Shown one piece after another: positions 39,667-49,624 of a stretch of DNA of 64,000 nucleotides (positions are counted from its first letter, which is position 1; every line of letters starts with the position of its first letter). The position numbers were made by a program, and so were the translations under genes. Origin of the DNA: SAR86 cluster bacterium (GTDB lineage Bacteria; Pseudomonadota; Gammaproteobacteria; Magnimaribacterales; AG-339-G14); contig JAOIHS010000001.1 in NCBI GenBank assembly GCA_028135785.1, positions 154,659 through 218,658 of the forward strand, in the 5' to 3' direction. The notes under the pieces are model-generated. The model was not told the origin of the DNA. It saw nothing but the letters and a program-made list of their open reading frames with translations, and made no database searches.

Positions 39667-40217
39667 TAAATATATTTAACTGGTGCAAAGGTTTTTCTAT
39701 GCTCGTTTAAGGCACCTAACAATTCTAATGCATCTATATGTTTTTTTGTTGCATATCCTTTATGTAAATTAAAAAAATATTTTGGATATTTTTTATGCAA
39801 GTTTTCCATTAATTTATCCCGATAAACTTTTGCTATAATTGAAGCAGCCATTACCTCTTTTATAATTCCGTCAGCTTTTACCAGCGCCTCGCAAGGAAAA
39901 TGTGTTTCAATTTCATCTCTTCCATCAACTATTACTTGTAAATTTTTAGTCTTAATTTGATTTAAAGACTTCTTCATAGCCAGTAGAGATGCTTGCCTTA
40001 TATTAATCTCATCTATTGTTTTTGAAGAAACAACTCCTATTGAAAACTCTATACATTTTTCTTTAATCTCTTTAGATAAAAGAATTCTTTGCTTTTGAGA
40101 AAGCTTTTTAGAATCTTTCAATAACGAAATTTTATTTTCACCAAGAATAACAGCAGCTGCCACTACGGGACCTGCTATACATCCCCTTCCTACTTCATCT
40201 ATGCCAACAATAATCAA
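39666..40217 (-). CDS. rnhB: Ribonuclease HII
   Basis: It removes RNA from RNA-DNA hybrids and single ribonucleotides from DNA. The 183 residues start with the catalytic IDEVGRG (Asp7, Glu8); VDGRDE and the ASIIAKVYRD motif hold the remaining acidic ligands. The start is TTG, 7 bp after lpxB. It sits between lpxB and dnaE in the canonical order. Confidence 0.95.
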   Translation of the reverse strand: MIIVGIDEVGRGCIAGPVVAAAVILGENKISLLKDSKKLSQKQRILLSKEIKEKCIEFSIGVVSSKTIDEINIRQASLLAMKKSLNQIKTKNLQVIVDGRDEIETHFPCEALVKADGIIKEVMAASIIAKVYRDKLMENLHKKYPKYFFNLHKGYATKKHIDALELLGALNEHRKTFAPVKYI

Positions 40218-40224
40218 ATCAAAC

Positions 40225-41346
40225 CTAACTTAACAAAGCCTTTAAAGATCTTACAAATTTATCTTCATTTTTATTTTTTAAGGATCTGTGTATTTCGTGA
40301 AAGCTATTATTCATTTCTATATTTGAAGAATTAGTTAACTTATTCAACTCATTGCAAATATTTTTGAGAGAAGCATTATTCTGTCTAAATTCTGAAATAA
40401 TTTCTTTTTTAGCCAAAATATTCGGTAGAGAGATGAAATTTATGTTCAATAATCTTGAAAGTATAAAATTACTAACAGGATTACTTTTATAAACTACGCA
40501 ATGAGGAGTCTTGCTAAGTAAGGCTTCTAGTGATGCGGTCCCTGAGGCTACTAGAGCATAATCTGAAGAAACTAATACTTTTCTGCTTTCTCCTTTTTTT
40601 AAGATTATATTTGTATAATTTGACAATAGGTTTTCATCAAATTTAGTTTCGTCGGTTAAAGCCAATATAAACTTAAAATCAGGATATTTTTCTCTAAAAT
40701 TGTCCGCAACTTCCAAAAATAAACCCATGTGATATTTTACTTCCGATTTTCTGCTGCCCGGCAATAAAGCAATATATTTCTTATCTATATTCAATCCCAT
40801 ATTTTGTTTAGCTTTATCTTTATCAGGATTTAGTTCAAAAATTTCTGCTAAAGGATGACCTGTAAAGTTTGCAGAAACTCCCTCACGGTTTAGAAGGTCT
40901 GATTCAAAAGGAAAAAGTGTGAATATATGATCAATATAATCATTAAATTTTTTTACCCTTCCTTTTCTCCAAGCCCAAAACTGGGGGCAGACATATTGTA
41001 CTATTTTTATATTTGTTTTAGATTTTAAATATTTTGATATTCCAGAATTAAACGACGGACTATCAATTCCAATGAAAATATCTGGTTCTTCTTGGACGAT
41101 GTAATTTATAAGTTCCTTTCTTCTAGAGAGAAGTTTTTTAATATTTATTAAAGGATCTATTAAACCCATAAAAGATAAATCCTCAATAGGAAATAAGCTT
41201 TTAACCCCTTCTTTTTTCATTTCTTCCCCACCAATTCCTATAAAAGAAGCATTAGGAAAATTTTTTTTTATACTTTTTATAAGTTCAGCGCCAAGATAAT
41301 CTCCTGACTTTTCTCCAACTGAAAAGGCAATTTTTATTCTGTTCAC
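40225..41346 (-). CDS. lpxB: Lipid-A-disaccharide synthase
   Basis: A GT19 glycosyltransferase that joins UDP-diacylglucosamine and lipid X to make the lipid A disaccharide at the inner membrane. The 373 residues (E. coli 382) include GEKSGDYLGAELI at the start, FIGIGGEEM, QFWAWRKGRVKK, LLPGSRKSEV and ALVASGTASLE. The start codon is GTG. It lies 2 bp after lpxA and 7 bp before rnhB. Confidence 0.96.
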   Translation of the reverse strand: MNRIKIAFSVGEKSGDYLGAELIKSIKKNFPNASFIGIGGEEMKKEGVKSLFPIEDLSFMGLIDPLINIKKLLSRRKELINYIVQEEPDIFIGIDSPSFNSGISKYLKSKTNIKIVQYVCPQFWAWRKGRVKKFNDYIDHIFTLFPFESDLLNREGVSANFTGHPLAEIFELNPDKDKAKQNMGLNIDKKYIALLPGSRKSEVKYHMGLFLEVADNFREKYPDFKFILALTDETKFDENLLSNYTNIILKKGESRKVLVSSDYALVASGTASLEALLSKTPHCVVYKSNPVSNFILSRLLNINFISLPNILAKKEIISEFRQNNASLKNICNELNKLTNSSNIEMNNSFHEIHRSLKNKNEDKFVRSLKALLS

Positions 41347-41348
41347 TT

Positions 41349-42116
41349 TTACCTGATTATTCCTCTTTTAGACTCTGATAAGGACTTAAGTAATATTTTA
41401 ATTTCAGGAAAACTTTCAATGCTTTTAATTTCTTCTTTAGCCTCATCAAGCTGAGATTTTCTTAAATATAAAATCTTATAAGCTTCTTTTAAGGCTGAAT
41501 AATTTTCTTTTGAAATTTCTAATCTTTGAATGCCGGTAGTATTAAGTCCTCTTGGCTTAGCTGGATTTCCACTTACTCTTATAAAAGCTGGAATATCCTT
41601 TGTAACTGCACTTCCCATTGCAGCAAAACTATATTCGCCTATATTACAAAACTGATGTACGAGCGCAAAACCCCCTAAAATCGAGCCCTTTTTCATAGTG
41701 ACGCATCCTGCTAGTGCCGAATTATTAACCATAACTACGTCATCTTCTATTCGGCAATCATGAGCGATGTGGCTGTAAGCCATAAAAAGATTTCTAGAAC
41801 CAATTTTTGTCAGAGATTCTTCTTGAATTGTGCCTCTGTTTATAGTGACTCCCTCTCTAATTATATTTTGATTACCTATTTCTAAATATGTTTTTTCTCC
41901 TTCATATTTTTTATCTTGTGGATCTCCACCTACAGATGCAAATTGAAATATTTCATTGTCTGAACCTATTTTAGATGGTCCGTCTATAACAACATGAGAG
42001 TGAATTATCGTCCCTTTCTTGATTTCCACTTCGGAGCCAACAATTGCATAAGGACCTATGGAAACTCCTTCGTCTATTTTAGCTTTAGAGTCTATATTGG
42101 CTAGTTTGTGAATCAT
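41349..42116 (-). CDS. lpxA: UDP-N-acetylglucosamine acyltransferase
   Basis: The first step of lipid A synthesis: 3-O acylation of UDP-GlcNAc from hydroxyacyl-ACP. The 255 residues form a left-handed beta-helix of hexapeptide repeats (1-185) and a C-terminal helical region. The catalytic histidine is in YSHIAHDCRI (about 119-128), and the NRGT segment for substrate contact is present. Its ATG overlaps the fabZ stop by 1 bp (TAATG). Confidence 0.96.
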   Translation of the reverse strand: MIHKLANIDSKAKIDEGVSIGPYAIVGSEVEIKKGTIIHSHVVIDGPSKIGSDNEIFQFASVGGDPQDKKYEGEKTYLEIGNQNIIREGVTINRGTIQEESLTKIGSRNLFMAYSHIAHDCRIEDDVVMVNNSALAGCVTMKKGSILGGFALVHQFCNIGEYSFAAMGSAVTKDIPAFIRVSGNPAKPRGLNTTGIQRLEISKENYSALKEAYKILYLRKSQLDEAKEEIKSIESFPEIKILLKSLSESKRGIIR

Positions 42117-42550
42117 TATTTGGGTCTATCGGCGCAAAGAATTGTTGCTGAACAAACAAATTCGTCTCCCACAGATGCCTTACATTCAAATTTCCAAATT
42201 CCTCTTTTATCTGAAATTTTTGTTGATTCTAAAATTAATTGATCACCTGGAACAACAGGTCTTTTAAATCTAAGATTATCTGCACCTACAAAATAGTAAA
42301 TAGAACCCTCTTCAGGAGTTTTTTCCATCGTTGCAAATCCTAAAATACCTGAAGCTTGAGCCATTGCTTCTAGTATTAACACCCCTGGAAATACTTCTTT
42401 CCCAGGGAAATGTCCCATAAAATGAGGTTCATTAGTTGTGATATTTTTATAAGCCTTAATATATCTATCTAAATCTATTTCAACAACTCTATCGACCAAT
42501 AAGAAAGGATATCTATGCGGAAGAAGTTTTTTTATTTCTTCAATATTCAT
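42116..42550 (-). CDS. fabZ: 3-hydroxyacyl-ACP dehydratase FabZ
   Basis: It dehydrates beta-hydroxyacyl-ACP in fatty acid elongation and competes with LpxA for hydroxymyristoyl-ACP. The 144-residue hot-dog protein keeps catalytic His47 in GHFPGK and Glu61 in [12 protein letters not shown]. It overlaps lpxD by 4 bp (ATGA) and lpxA by 1 bp, so all three are likely coupled. Confidence 0.97.
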   Translation of the reverse strand: MNIEEIKKLLPHRYPFLLVDRVVEIDLDRYIKAYKNITTNEPHFMGHFPGKEVFPGVLILEAMAQASGILGFATMEKTPEEGSIYYFVGADNLRFKRPVVPGDQLILESTKISDKRGIWKFECKASVGDEFVCSATILCADRPK

Positions 42551-43530
42551 TTTTTAGCATTTCTCCTCACGTTTGCTGCATTTTTTAGCCAGTTTGCATG
42601 TTCCATTAAAATTGGACCTCCAGAATAAGTACCTTTACTTTTTAAAGACTTCGTGACAAAAGACATGGGCGTAATCATTACGTCATCTCCAATAACAATA
42701 TTATCTACTATTCCGCATCCTCCTCCAATTTTACATCTGGCACCTATAGTTGTGCTTCCGGCTATAGCAGTACTTGCTCCAATAATAGAGCTCTCTCCTA
42801 TTTCACAGTTATGAGCAATGTGGACCTGATTGTCTATTTTAACTCCCGATTTAATTAGTGTTTCTCCAGATGATGATTTATCAATAGTACATCCGGCACC
42901 TATTTCAATATCATTTTCTAATCTTACATTTCCCAAGTGTTCAATTTTTTCCCATTCTGAACCATTAATAGCAAAACCTAAACCATCAGAACCGATACTA
43001 GAATTAGCATGAATAATACAATTTTCTCCAATTAAAGTTTCTTCGTATAAAGACACATTAGAATAAATTATTGAGTTTTCTCCAACAACAGTACCTTCTG
43101 CTAAAAAAGCTCCTCCGAAGATGATAACGTTTTCCCCAATTCTTACATTTGACTCAATAACTGAACATGGTCCTACATATGCTGAGGGATCTATTAAACT
43201 CTTATCTGCAATAATTGCGCTAGGATGAATTCCTGTTTTATTAATTTCTTTTTTAAAAAGTTTTGTGGCTTTTGCATAAGCCAGATGGGCATTTTCAACA
43301 ACTATACAATTTGTATTGCAATTATCAGAGAACTCTTTAGTTAGTATTACTGCAGAAGCCTTAGTACTTTTAAGCTGATTTAGGAAATTTTTATTATAAA
43401 AAAAAGATAAATGATTTTTATTAGCTTGGTCTAATGGAAATATGAATCTTATTTTTATCTTTTCATCTCCAATTACCTCTCCATCGAGGTAATCGGCTAT
43501 TTCTTTAAGTTTATAAGTTCGAAAACTCAA
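42547..43530 (-). CDS. lpxD: UDP-3-O-acylglucosamine N-acyltransferase
   Basis: The third step of lipid A synthesis (N-acylation). The 327 residues (E. coli 341) consist of an N-terminal uridine-binding domain (1-100), a long left-handed beta-helix (100-300) with the catalytic histidine in [12 protein letters not shown], and a C-terminal helix. The start is TTG, with no nearby ATG. It follows skp by 8 bp. Confidence 0.95.
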   Translation of the reverse strand: MSFRTYKLKEIADYLDGEVIGDEKIKIRFIFPLDQANKNHLSFFYNKNFLNQLKSTKASAVILTKEFSDNCNTNCIVVENAHLAYAKATKLFKKEINKTGIHPSAIIADKSLIDPSAYVGPCSVIESNVRIGENVIIFGGAFLAEGTVVGENSIIYSNVSLYEETLIGENCIIHANSSIGSDGLGFAINGSEWEKIEHLGNVRLENDIEIGAGCTIDKSSSGETLIKSGVKIDNQVHIAHNCEIGESSIIGASTAIAGSTTIGARCKIGGGCGIVDNIVIGDDVMITPMSFVTKSLKSKGTYSGGPILMEHANWLKNAANVRRNAKK

Positions 43531-43538
43531 AACTTTTT

Positions 43539-44081
43539 TTACTTACCCTCATTTGCCTTATTTGCTTTATTTACCAAATCTATAACTTCTGGAGTGACAT
43601 TAATAGCTGGATTATTAACATCAAAAGCAAGTAAAGCTCCGCTATTAAATAGTAAACTTATTTTTTTTGCTTTAACTAATTCGTTAACAACTTTTTGTAC
43701 ATTAGGAGTTTGATCAATTTCTAGTTTTTTTAAAATCTCGGCTTCCAAGGCTTGTAGTTTTTGATTGGTATACTGTATGTCTTGATAAAGAGTTTGAGCT
43801 GCTTTACCTTTGTCAGCTTTATCTTCATCTGACATTGTTTTTCCATCTTTTTTTAACTCTTCTGAAATACTAATTAATTCTTGTTGCTTAATTTGCCCTT
43901 CTTCAGCTAATTTTTTAAACTCTTTAGATTCTCTAAGATCCTCAAAAGTTTCTCTAGCCATATCAGTACTTAAGAAAACTGTTCTGTAGTCAATAACAGC
44001 TATTTCTTCCATTGAAGCAAGAGATGGGATAGAAAATAGTGATGTAAGTAATAGGGTTAAAAAAATATATATTTTTTTCAT
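43539..44081 (-). CDS. skp: Periplasmic chaperone Skp (OmpH)
   Basis: Skp holds unfolded outer-membrane proteins in the periplasm on their way to BAM. I start at the ATG giving MKKIYIFLTLLLTS, because AGGAG lies 7 nt upstream; an in-frame ATG 7 codons earlier has no such site. The 180 residues have a signal peptide (1-22, cleaved near SLA), then an alpha-helical coiled-coil arm (about 50-125) and a C-terminal beta segment. The position between bamA and lpxD is canonical. Confidence 0.92.
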   Translation of the reverse strand: MKKIYIFLTLLLTSLFSIPSLASMEEIAVIDYRTVFLSTDMARETFEDLRESKEFKKLAEEGQIKQQELISISEELKKDGKTMSDEDKADKGKAAQTLYQDIQYTNQKLQALEAEILKKLEIDQTPNVQKVVNELVKAKKISLLFNSGALLAFDVNNPAINVTPEVIDLVNKANKANEGK

Positions 44082-44160
44082 GAATCTTCTCCTGATAAAC
44101 AATTTAAGTTAATAATATGAATTCTACTTCAATGTTATAGATTATACAGAAGAATCTTAA

Positions 44161-46500
44161 TTAAAACTGATTACCTATTTCAAATTGGAAGGTCTCAGTT
44201 TCGTCAAATGCATCATTGTTTAGTGCGGATGAAATAGCAAATGACATGGGGCCTAATGCTGTAATCCATGTGAAGCCAACACCTATTGAGTATCTCAGTT
44301 CGCTTAAATCAAATTCACTGCACCTAATTTCATAAATTTTACAGCCGTCGCTAAAAACGTTTCCATAATCTAAAAACATAGAGCTCCTTACAGACCTAGA
44401 ATCTTCTAAAAAGGGGAGTGAAAATATCATGTCGAACCCTCCTTCTAAAAGATATGCTCCTCCTGATGAGTTATTTTGATAAAGACCGCTAGAATAATAA
44501 GATCTTGGACCTAAAGTGTTTTGCTTAAACCCTCTTACAGAATTAAGCCCCCCTGCATAGAAATTTTGATATGGAGGAGAATTTTTGGTATCTCCATAAG
44601 AAAATAAAGCTCCAATTTCTGATCTTGCAGAGAAAATAAAGTCCAATGGTGCAGGAGTATAATATCTAAACTTGTGCACAAGTTTTCCATAAGTTACATC
44701 GCTTGGAGGAATGGCTACAGAAGAGGAAATCATATTCAAAGTTCCTGCTGTTGGAAATAAACCTCTATTTAAAGAATTTCTTGCCCAAGTAGCACCTATA
44801 GTAATTGCTTCTTGGCTGTCTCCTTCTACAGCCAAATAATCTAATAATTGTCGAGAAGAATAAATATTGGCTTTTATTTCGGTTTGATCCAGACCCAAAG
44901 AAAGACTTAATTGCTCTATTTCATTTATTGGTAAAACCAATTGCGTTGAAGCTCCAATAGAATCTGTGCTGTATGACGATGCATTAAAATTGCCATAATC
45001 AGAAGAAGTATAATAGGCGCCATAACCTAATCCTATTCCATCAACTGTAAAATAAGGATCAAAGAAATTAAAACTAAGGTTTGTTTGATAATCACTAGAA
45101 TTTATCCCCACACTTACTGAGTTACCAGTTCCGAAAGCATTTTTTTCTGAATAATTTAAACCCAAACTAAATCCATAAGCTCCGTAACCTAAACTTCCTG
45201 CGATAGAACCAGAAAATTCTTCTTCAACGGAAAATTCTGCATCAACCTTGTCTCTTTCTCCAGGAACGGGAACCATCTCATACTCAACATCTTTAAAAAA
45301 CCCAAGTCTATCTAATCTTAATTTAGATCTCTCTAGTAAAATATCAGATGCCCAAGAACCTTCCATTTGTCGCATTTCTCTTCTCAGGACCACATCATGT
45401 GTTCTTTCATTTCCGCTAAAATTAATTTTTCTAACATATGTTCTTTGACCTGAATCTATAAACACAGTGACATCTACATTATTTTTTTTATCTGAATCTT
45501 TCGTAGTGGCAGAAACTTCTGCTGATGAGTAACCTTGGTTACTCAAGAGCTCAGTAATTCCCTCTTCTGCATAAGTTAAAGCTTCTTGAGAGAAAAATGA
45601 TTCTGGAACAATATATTGCGTTAGAAAATTAATCGATTCCTCAGACACTCCATCCGGAATATCCCCAGCATAAGAAACCTTATTCACATAATAAACCTCA
45701 TCTTCACTTATATTTATGGTTATAAAAATATTTTTTTTATCTTTTGAAATAGAGACAATTGATGAATCGACATTAAACTTTAGATAGCCTCTATTTTTAT
45801 AAAAAGATTCTAGATTCTCTAAATCGCCTTTTAAATTCTCTCTTGAGTATGGAGTTCTTTTACTAAAAAATGATAACCAAGTTCTTGGTTTTAGTTTTAA
45901 AACTTTTAACAACTCTTCATCATTAAATTTCTTATTTCCTACGATATTTAAAGCCTTTAATTTTGCAGTAGAGCCTTCATCTATATCTATACTTAATTTA
46001 ACTCTATTTCTTTCTAAATCCTCTGAAGAAACCTTTACATCAGCTCCATATCGACCTTGAGATATATATTGCCTTTCTAACTCTGAACTTAAATTTTCAA
46101 ATACTGATCTTTTAAATAAAGTCCCTTCATAAACTCCTGATTTTTTCAAACCATCAAGTAAGTTTTCAGTTTTGATTGCCTTGTTACCTTCGATTAATAT
46201 TTCATCAATAGTTGGTCTTTCTTTTAGATTTATTAATAATGCGCTTTGGTCTCTTCCCAGTTGGATATCATCGAATTGACCAGTAGCAAAGATCGATTTT
46301 GCAACTTCTACTAAGTCATTTGCATTAATCTCATCTCCAATTGTTATTGGTATCTCAGAAAAAATACTACCTGCTGAAACTCTTTGTAAACCACTAATTC
46401 TTATATCTTCTACAACCCAACTATCATCTTCAGCAAAGAGCAAAGAGGATGGATATAAAAAAATTATTAAAATATATTTAAATAAATATGACATTTTCAT
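44161..46500 (-). CDS. bamA: Outer-membrane protein assembly factor BamA
   Basis: The core of the BAM complex that inserts beta-barrel proteins into the outer membrane. The 779 residues (E. coli 810) have a signal peptide (about 1-23), five POTRA domains (about 25-420) and a C-terminal 16-strand barrel ending in aromatic Phe (FEIGNQF). The lid-lock motif lies in GGLNSVRGF. It follows rseP by 4 bp and precedes skp by 79 bp. Confidence 0.97.
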   Translation of the reverse strand: MKMSYLFKYILIIFLYPSSLLFAEDDSWVVEDIRISGLQRVSAGSIFSEIPITIGDEINANDLVEVAKSIFATGQFDDIQLGRDQSALLINLKERPTIDEILIEGNKAIKTENLLDGLKKSGVYEGTLFKRSVFENLSSELERQYISQGRYGADVKVSSEDLERNRVKLSIDIDEGSTAKLKALNIVGNKKFNDEELLKVLKLKPRTWLSFFSKRTPYSRENLKGDLENLESFYKNRGYLKFNVDSSIVSISKDKKNIFITINISEDEVYYVNKVSYAGDIPDGVSEESINFLTQYIVPESFFSQEALTYAEEGITELLSNQGYSSAEVSATTKDSDKKNNVDVTVFIDSGQRTYVRKINFSGNERTHDVVLRREMRQMEGSWASDILLERSKLRLDRLGFFKDVEYEMVPVPGERDKVDAEFSVEEEFSGSIAGSLGYGAYGFSLGLNYSEKNAFGTGNSVSVGINSSDYQTNLSFNFFDPYFTVDGIGLGYGAYYTSSDYGNFNASSYSTDSIGASTQLVLPINEIEQLSLSLGLDQTEIKANIYSSRQLLDYLAVEGDSQEAITIGATWARNSLNRGLFPTAGTLNMISSSVAIPPSDVTYGKLVHKFRYYTPAPLDFIFSARSEIGALFSYGDTKNSPPYQNFYAGGLNSVRGFKQNTLGPRSYYSSGLYQNNSSGGAYLLEGGFDMIFSLPFLEDSRSVRSSMFLDYGNVFSDGCKIYEIRCSEFDLSELRYSIGVGFTWITALGPMSFAISSALNNDAFDETETFQFEIGNQF

Positions 46501-46504
46501 GATC

Positions 46505-47839
46505 TTATGAGAATCCTATTCTAGATATATCATTAACAAAGGCAAAAATCATTAAGAGGATAACAGCTGAAATACCAAAACGATAAGTAAAATCTAAAAC
46601 TTTTGGAGAAATTGGGGAGCCCTTAATTTTTTCTATTGTTAATATTACAATCTGTCCTCCATCAAGAATTGGAATTGGAACCAGATTTATTACTCCTAAT
46701 CCAATACTTACAAAGCAAAGCAGAAGCAAGAAAGAGTATAAACCTCCATAAATAATTGAATCTCCAGCAAATTGACCAATCATTACTGGTCCACCTAAAT
46801 TTTTAGGAGAAACATATCCGATGATCATCTTATATAAAAATGTAAACGAATCAATTATGGTATTAAAGGTTTGAGAGGATGCCTTCTCTAAAGCACCAAA
46901 TAATCCGTAACTTTGATTTATTCTGGCTTTCTCTAAAATTGTATTTGAAGCTACTATACCTATCACCCAATTATTTTTTTCGGTTTCTGATCGAGATGGC
47001 GTTATTGAGAAGTTTTCTTTTGAAGCGCCTCTTTCTATATAAAAATTGGAAGGCAGTCCTAAATTTAAGTTTATTTGAGATTTTATTTCAGACCAGGAGC
47101 TTATATCGACACCATTGACACTCAAAATTTTGTCATAGGCCTGCAGTCCTGAAATATCGGCTGGACTTTCCGGTAAAACTTTTCCAATAATTGGCTCAAT
47201 TGGCACGTTAATACCAATATAATAAAGAAGATCGGAAGGTTCTTCTCCTTGAAGCCATTCATTAATAGTTATAACTGCTACCTTTTTCTGACCATTAGAT
47301 AAAAGTACAAAATTTATTTTTCCAGTTTCGCCTAGCCTTCTTGCCAAAACCATTTGCGCATCCGAACGGGAAATAACAGGAGAAGAATCAATTTCTAGAA
47401 TTAAATCATTTTCTTTAATACCTGCAAAAAAAGCAGGACTATCTTTTGATATTTGTCCAGCCATGGACGAAATAGTTGTATTTCCATATATATTCAAACC
47501 AGTGAATAAAAGGATAGCCAATAGAAAATTTGCTAATGGGCCAGCTAATAAAATGAGAGTTTTTTGATAATAATGCTTAGAAGAAAATGAATCTATTAAG
47601 TTTTCATTTTTATCTTCTTCGCCAAGCATTCTAACGAAACCACCTATAGGAAGGATTCTTAAATTAAACTCAGTATCAGATTTATCTTTCCAAGACTTTA
47701 TAGATTTACCCATTCCAATAGAAAAATCTAATATTTTTACTTTAAAAAATCTAGCCACGAAAAAATGTCCAGCTTCATGAACGGCTGTTATGACCATAAT
47801 TAAAAATATAAAAGCTGATATGTAGATAAAAATATTCAT
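46505..47839 (-). CDS. rseP: Site-2 intramembrane zinc protease RseP
   Basis: RseP cuts anti-sigma factors and signal-peptide remnants within the membrane. The 444 residues have the zinc motif HEAGH in TM1 (about 21-25), two PDZ domains (about 115-190 and 205-280) and the second metal motif in PIPILDGGQ near 390, with C-terminal TM helices. It overlaps dxr by 4 bp (ATGA). No rseA is seen in the window. Confidence 0.96.
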   Translation of the reverse strand: MNIFIYISAFIFLIMVITAVHEAGHFFVARFFKVKILDFSIGMGKSIKSWKDKSDTEFNLRILPIGGFVRMLGEEDKNENLIDSFSSKHYYQKTLILLAGPLANFLLAILLFTGLNIYGNTTISSMAGQISKDSPAFFAGIKENDLILEIDSSPVISRSDAQMVLARRLGETGKINFVLLSNGQKKVAVITINEWLQGEEPSDLLYYIGINVPIEPIIGKVLPESPADISGLQAYDKILSVNGVDISSWSEIKSQINLNLGLPSNFYIERGASKENFSITPSRSETEKNNWVIGIVASNTILEKARINQSYGLFGALEKASSQTFNTIIDSFTFLYKMIIGYVSPKNLGGPVMIGQFAGDSIIYGGLYSFLLLLCFVSIGLGVINLVPIPILDGGQIVILTIEKIKGSPISPKVLDFTYRFGISAVILLMIFAFVNDISRIGFS

Positions 47840-48987
47840 ATATTTTTCTGAATGAAATTCATTGCTGTTTTCCTCACTTGTTGATCTATGTCGATAAGCT
47901 CATCAATTCCAAGATTTTTTTCGCTAATTTTTTTATCATATTCATCCATGCTGAATTTAATAGTATCAAAAATTAAATTAAACGGTAGTTTGCCTTTCAA
48001 GAAACAATCAACTGCAACTTCGTTAGCAGAATTCATAACAGCTGGCATGGCTTCACTTGCATTCAAGGCATATCTAGCAAATTTTATAGATGGTAAGTCT
48101 ATTTTATCAAAACTTATAAATTCCAGTTTTTGATGTTTGGCTAAATCTAAAGATGGAACAGAGGAATTGATCTTATTTGGATATGCTAGTCCATAGGCAA
48201 TACTTACTTTCATATCTGGTTCAGACAAAGCGGCCAAAACTGAAGAGTCTTTGGTTTCAATCATAGAGTGAATTATGCTTTGAGGGTGAATAATTATTTC
48301 TATTTTATTTTCAGGGATATCAAATAACCATTTAGCCTCTATGAGCTCTAAAGCTTTATTCATTAAGGTAGCAGAATCAATTAAATTTTTATTTCCCATA
48401 CTCCAAACCGGATGATCTTTTGCATCCTCAATAGAAACATTTCTTAATTCATCGAGAGATTTCCCTAAAAAAGGTCCGCCTGAACAAGTAATAATTATTT
48501 TATTTAAATCTTGTTTACGAACATTAGAAAGGCACTGATGAATTGCACAATGCTCAGAGTCTATTGGAATAATTTCAGCTCCAGATAATTCTGCCTCTTG
48601 CATTAATATCTTTCCAGCAACCACCAGAGGCTCTTTATTTGCAATTAATACTCTTTTTCCAGCTTGTATTGCAGACAAAATAGGTTTTAAGCCAATTACA
48701 CCCGAGATTGCAGCAACTACTATATCTACTTGATCACTAGCTATAAATTTGTCTAAGCAATTATAATCTAAAAAATTTCCATCAAAGTTATACTTCGAAT
48801 CCAAATTACTTTTATTTGCTAGAGATATATTTTTTACTTTAAATCTATTAGCTTGGTAAGAAATTTCTTCTTCATTAGTGCTTGCAACTAATGCTGAAAT
48901 TTCATATTTGTTTGGATTAGCTGAAATTACATCTAAAGTTGATTTACCTATAGATCCTGTTGAACCAAGAATTAAAACTTTTTTCAT
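47836..48987 (-). CDS. dxr: 1-deoxy-D-xylulose 5-phosphate reductoisomerase
   Basis: The committed step of the MEP isoprenoid pathway, giving precursors for the undecaprenyl carrier made by UppS. The 383 residues (E. coli 398) have the NADPH-binding GSTGSIGKSTLDVI (about 8-21), ANKEPLV, the metal site in IPIDSEHCAIHQ, and TCSGGPF. It overlaps both cdsA and rseP by 4 bp. Confidence 0.96.
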   Translation of the reverse strand: MKKVLILGSTGSIGKSTLDVISANPNKYEISALVASTNEEEISYQANRFKVKNISLANKSNLDSKYNFDGNFLDYNCLDKFIASDQVDIVVAAISGVIGLKPILSAIQAGKRVLIANKEPLVVAGKILMQEAELSGAEIIPIDSEHCAIHQCLSNVRKQDLNKIIITCSGGPFLGKSLDELRNVSIEDAKDHPVWSMGNKNLIDSATLMNKALELIEAKWLFDIPENKIEIIIHPQSIIHSMIETKDSSVLAALSEPDMKVSIAYGLAYPNKINSSVPSLDLAKHQKLEFISFDKIDLPSIKFARYALNASEAMPAVMNSANEVAVDCFLKGKLPFNLIFDTIKFSMDEYDKKISEKNLGIDELIDIDQQVRKTAMNFIQKNI

Positions 48988-49622
48988 TTTATAAAGTAAA
49001 AAATTATAAAAAATAAAGGTAAAACTAACAATTGACTGTCCAATCTATCTAGTAATCCCCCATGCCCAGGGAGTAAATTTCCAGAATCTTTTATATTTGC
49101 ATGTCTTTTAGCTTTGCTTTCAAGAAAATCTCCAAATACTGCACCTAAAATTAATATAGCTAAAAAGGGAATTAAATAAATATTATTTTCAAAGCTATCT
49201 ATTAAATTAATGCCAAAGAAATGATAAAAACAAACCAAATACAGAGTAATTAATGAAAATAATGAACCAAAAATTAAGCCTTCTAAAGTTTTATTTGGAC
49301 TTGTCTCTGGAAAGACCTTAGTAGATCCAAGATTTTTTCCAAAATAATATGAAGCAGAATCTGTAATTACCGATATCGAAATTACAAAAAGAAATATATC
49401 TCTATTAGATTCATAAACAGGCAATAAATAAACAGATGCGCAAATAAGAAAAAGAATCGATACAGAAGGCATAAATGGACTTTTAATTAAAGGTGCCAAT
49501 TCATAGGCTGCAACAAGAAGAGTCAAGGTCATCGTCGCATAAAAGAGATAGGCGTGAGAAAAAGAGATTATTCCCAGTGCGAACAATGCGATTATGATTG
49601 CTGTTAATTCTCTTTTATACAT
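48984..49622 (-). CDS. cdsA: Phosphatidate cytidylyltransferase (short form)
   Basis: It makes CDP-diacylglycerol, the precursor of all phospholipids. The diagnostic C-terminal signature is complete (SKAKRHANIKDSGNLLPGHG...LDRLD, about 168-197). At 212 residues it is about 70 shorter than E. coli CdsA. The N-terminal start looks normal, so one or two central TM helices seem to be missing. It lies between uppS (2-bp gap) and dxr (4-bp overlap). Confidence 0.9.
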   Translation of the reverse strand: MYKRELTAIIIALFALGIISFSHAYLFYATMTLTLLVAAYELAPLIKSPFMPSVSILFLICASVYLLPVYESNRDIFLFVISISVITDSASYYFGKNLGSTKVFPETSPNKTLEGLIFGSLFSLITLYLVCFYHFFGINLIDSFENNIYLIPFLAILILGAVFGDFLESKAKRHANIKDSGNLLPGHGGLLDRLDSQLLVLPLFFIIFYFIK

Positions 49623-49624
49623 TT

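Noticed and set aside
43539..44102. Longer skp form starting at 44102
   Set aside because: The internal ATG at 44081 has a good AGGAG site and gives a standard signal peptide.
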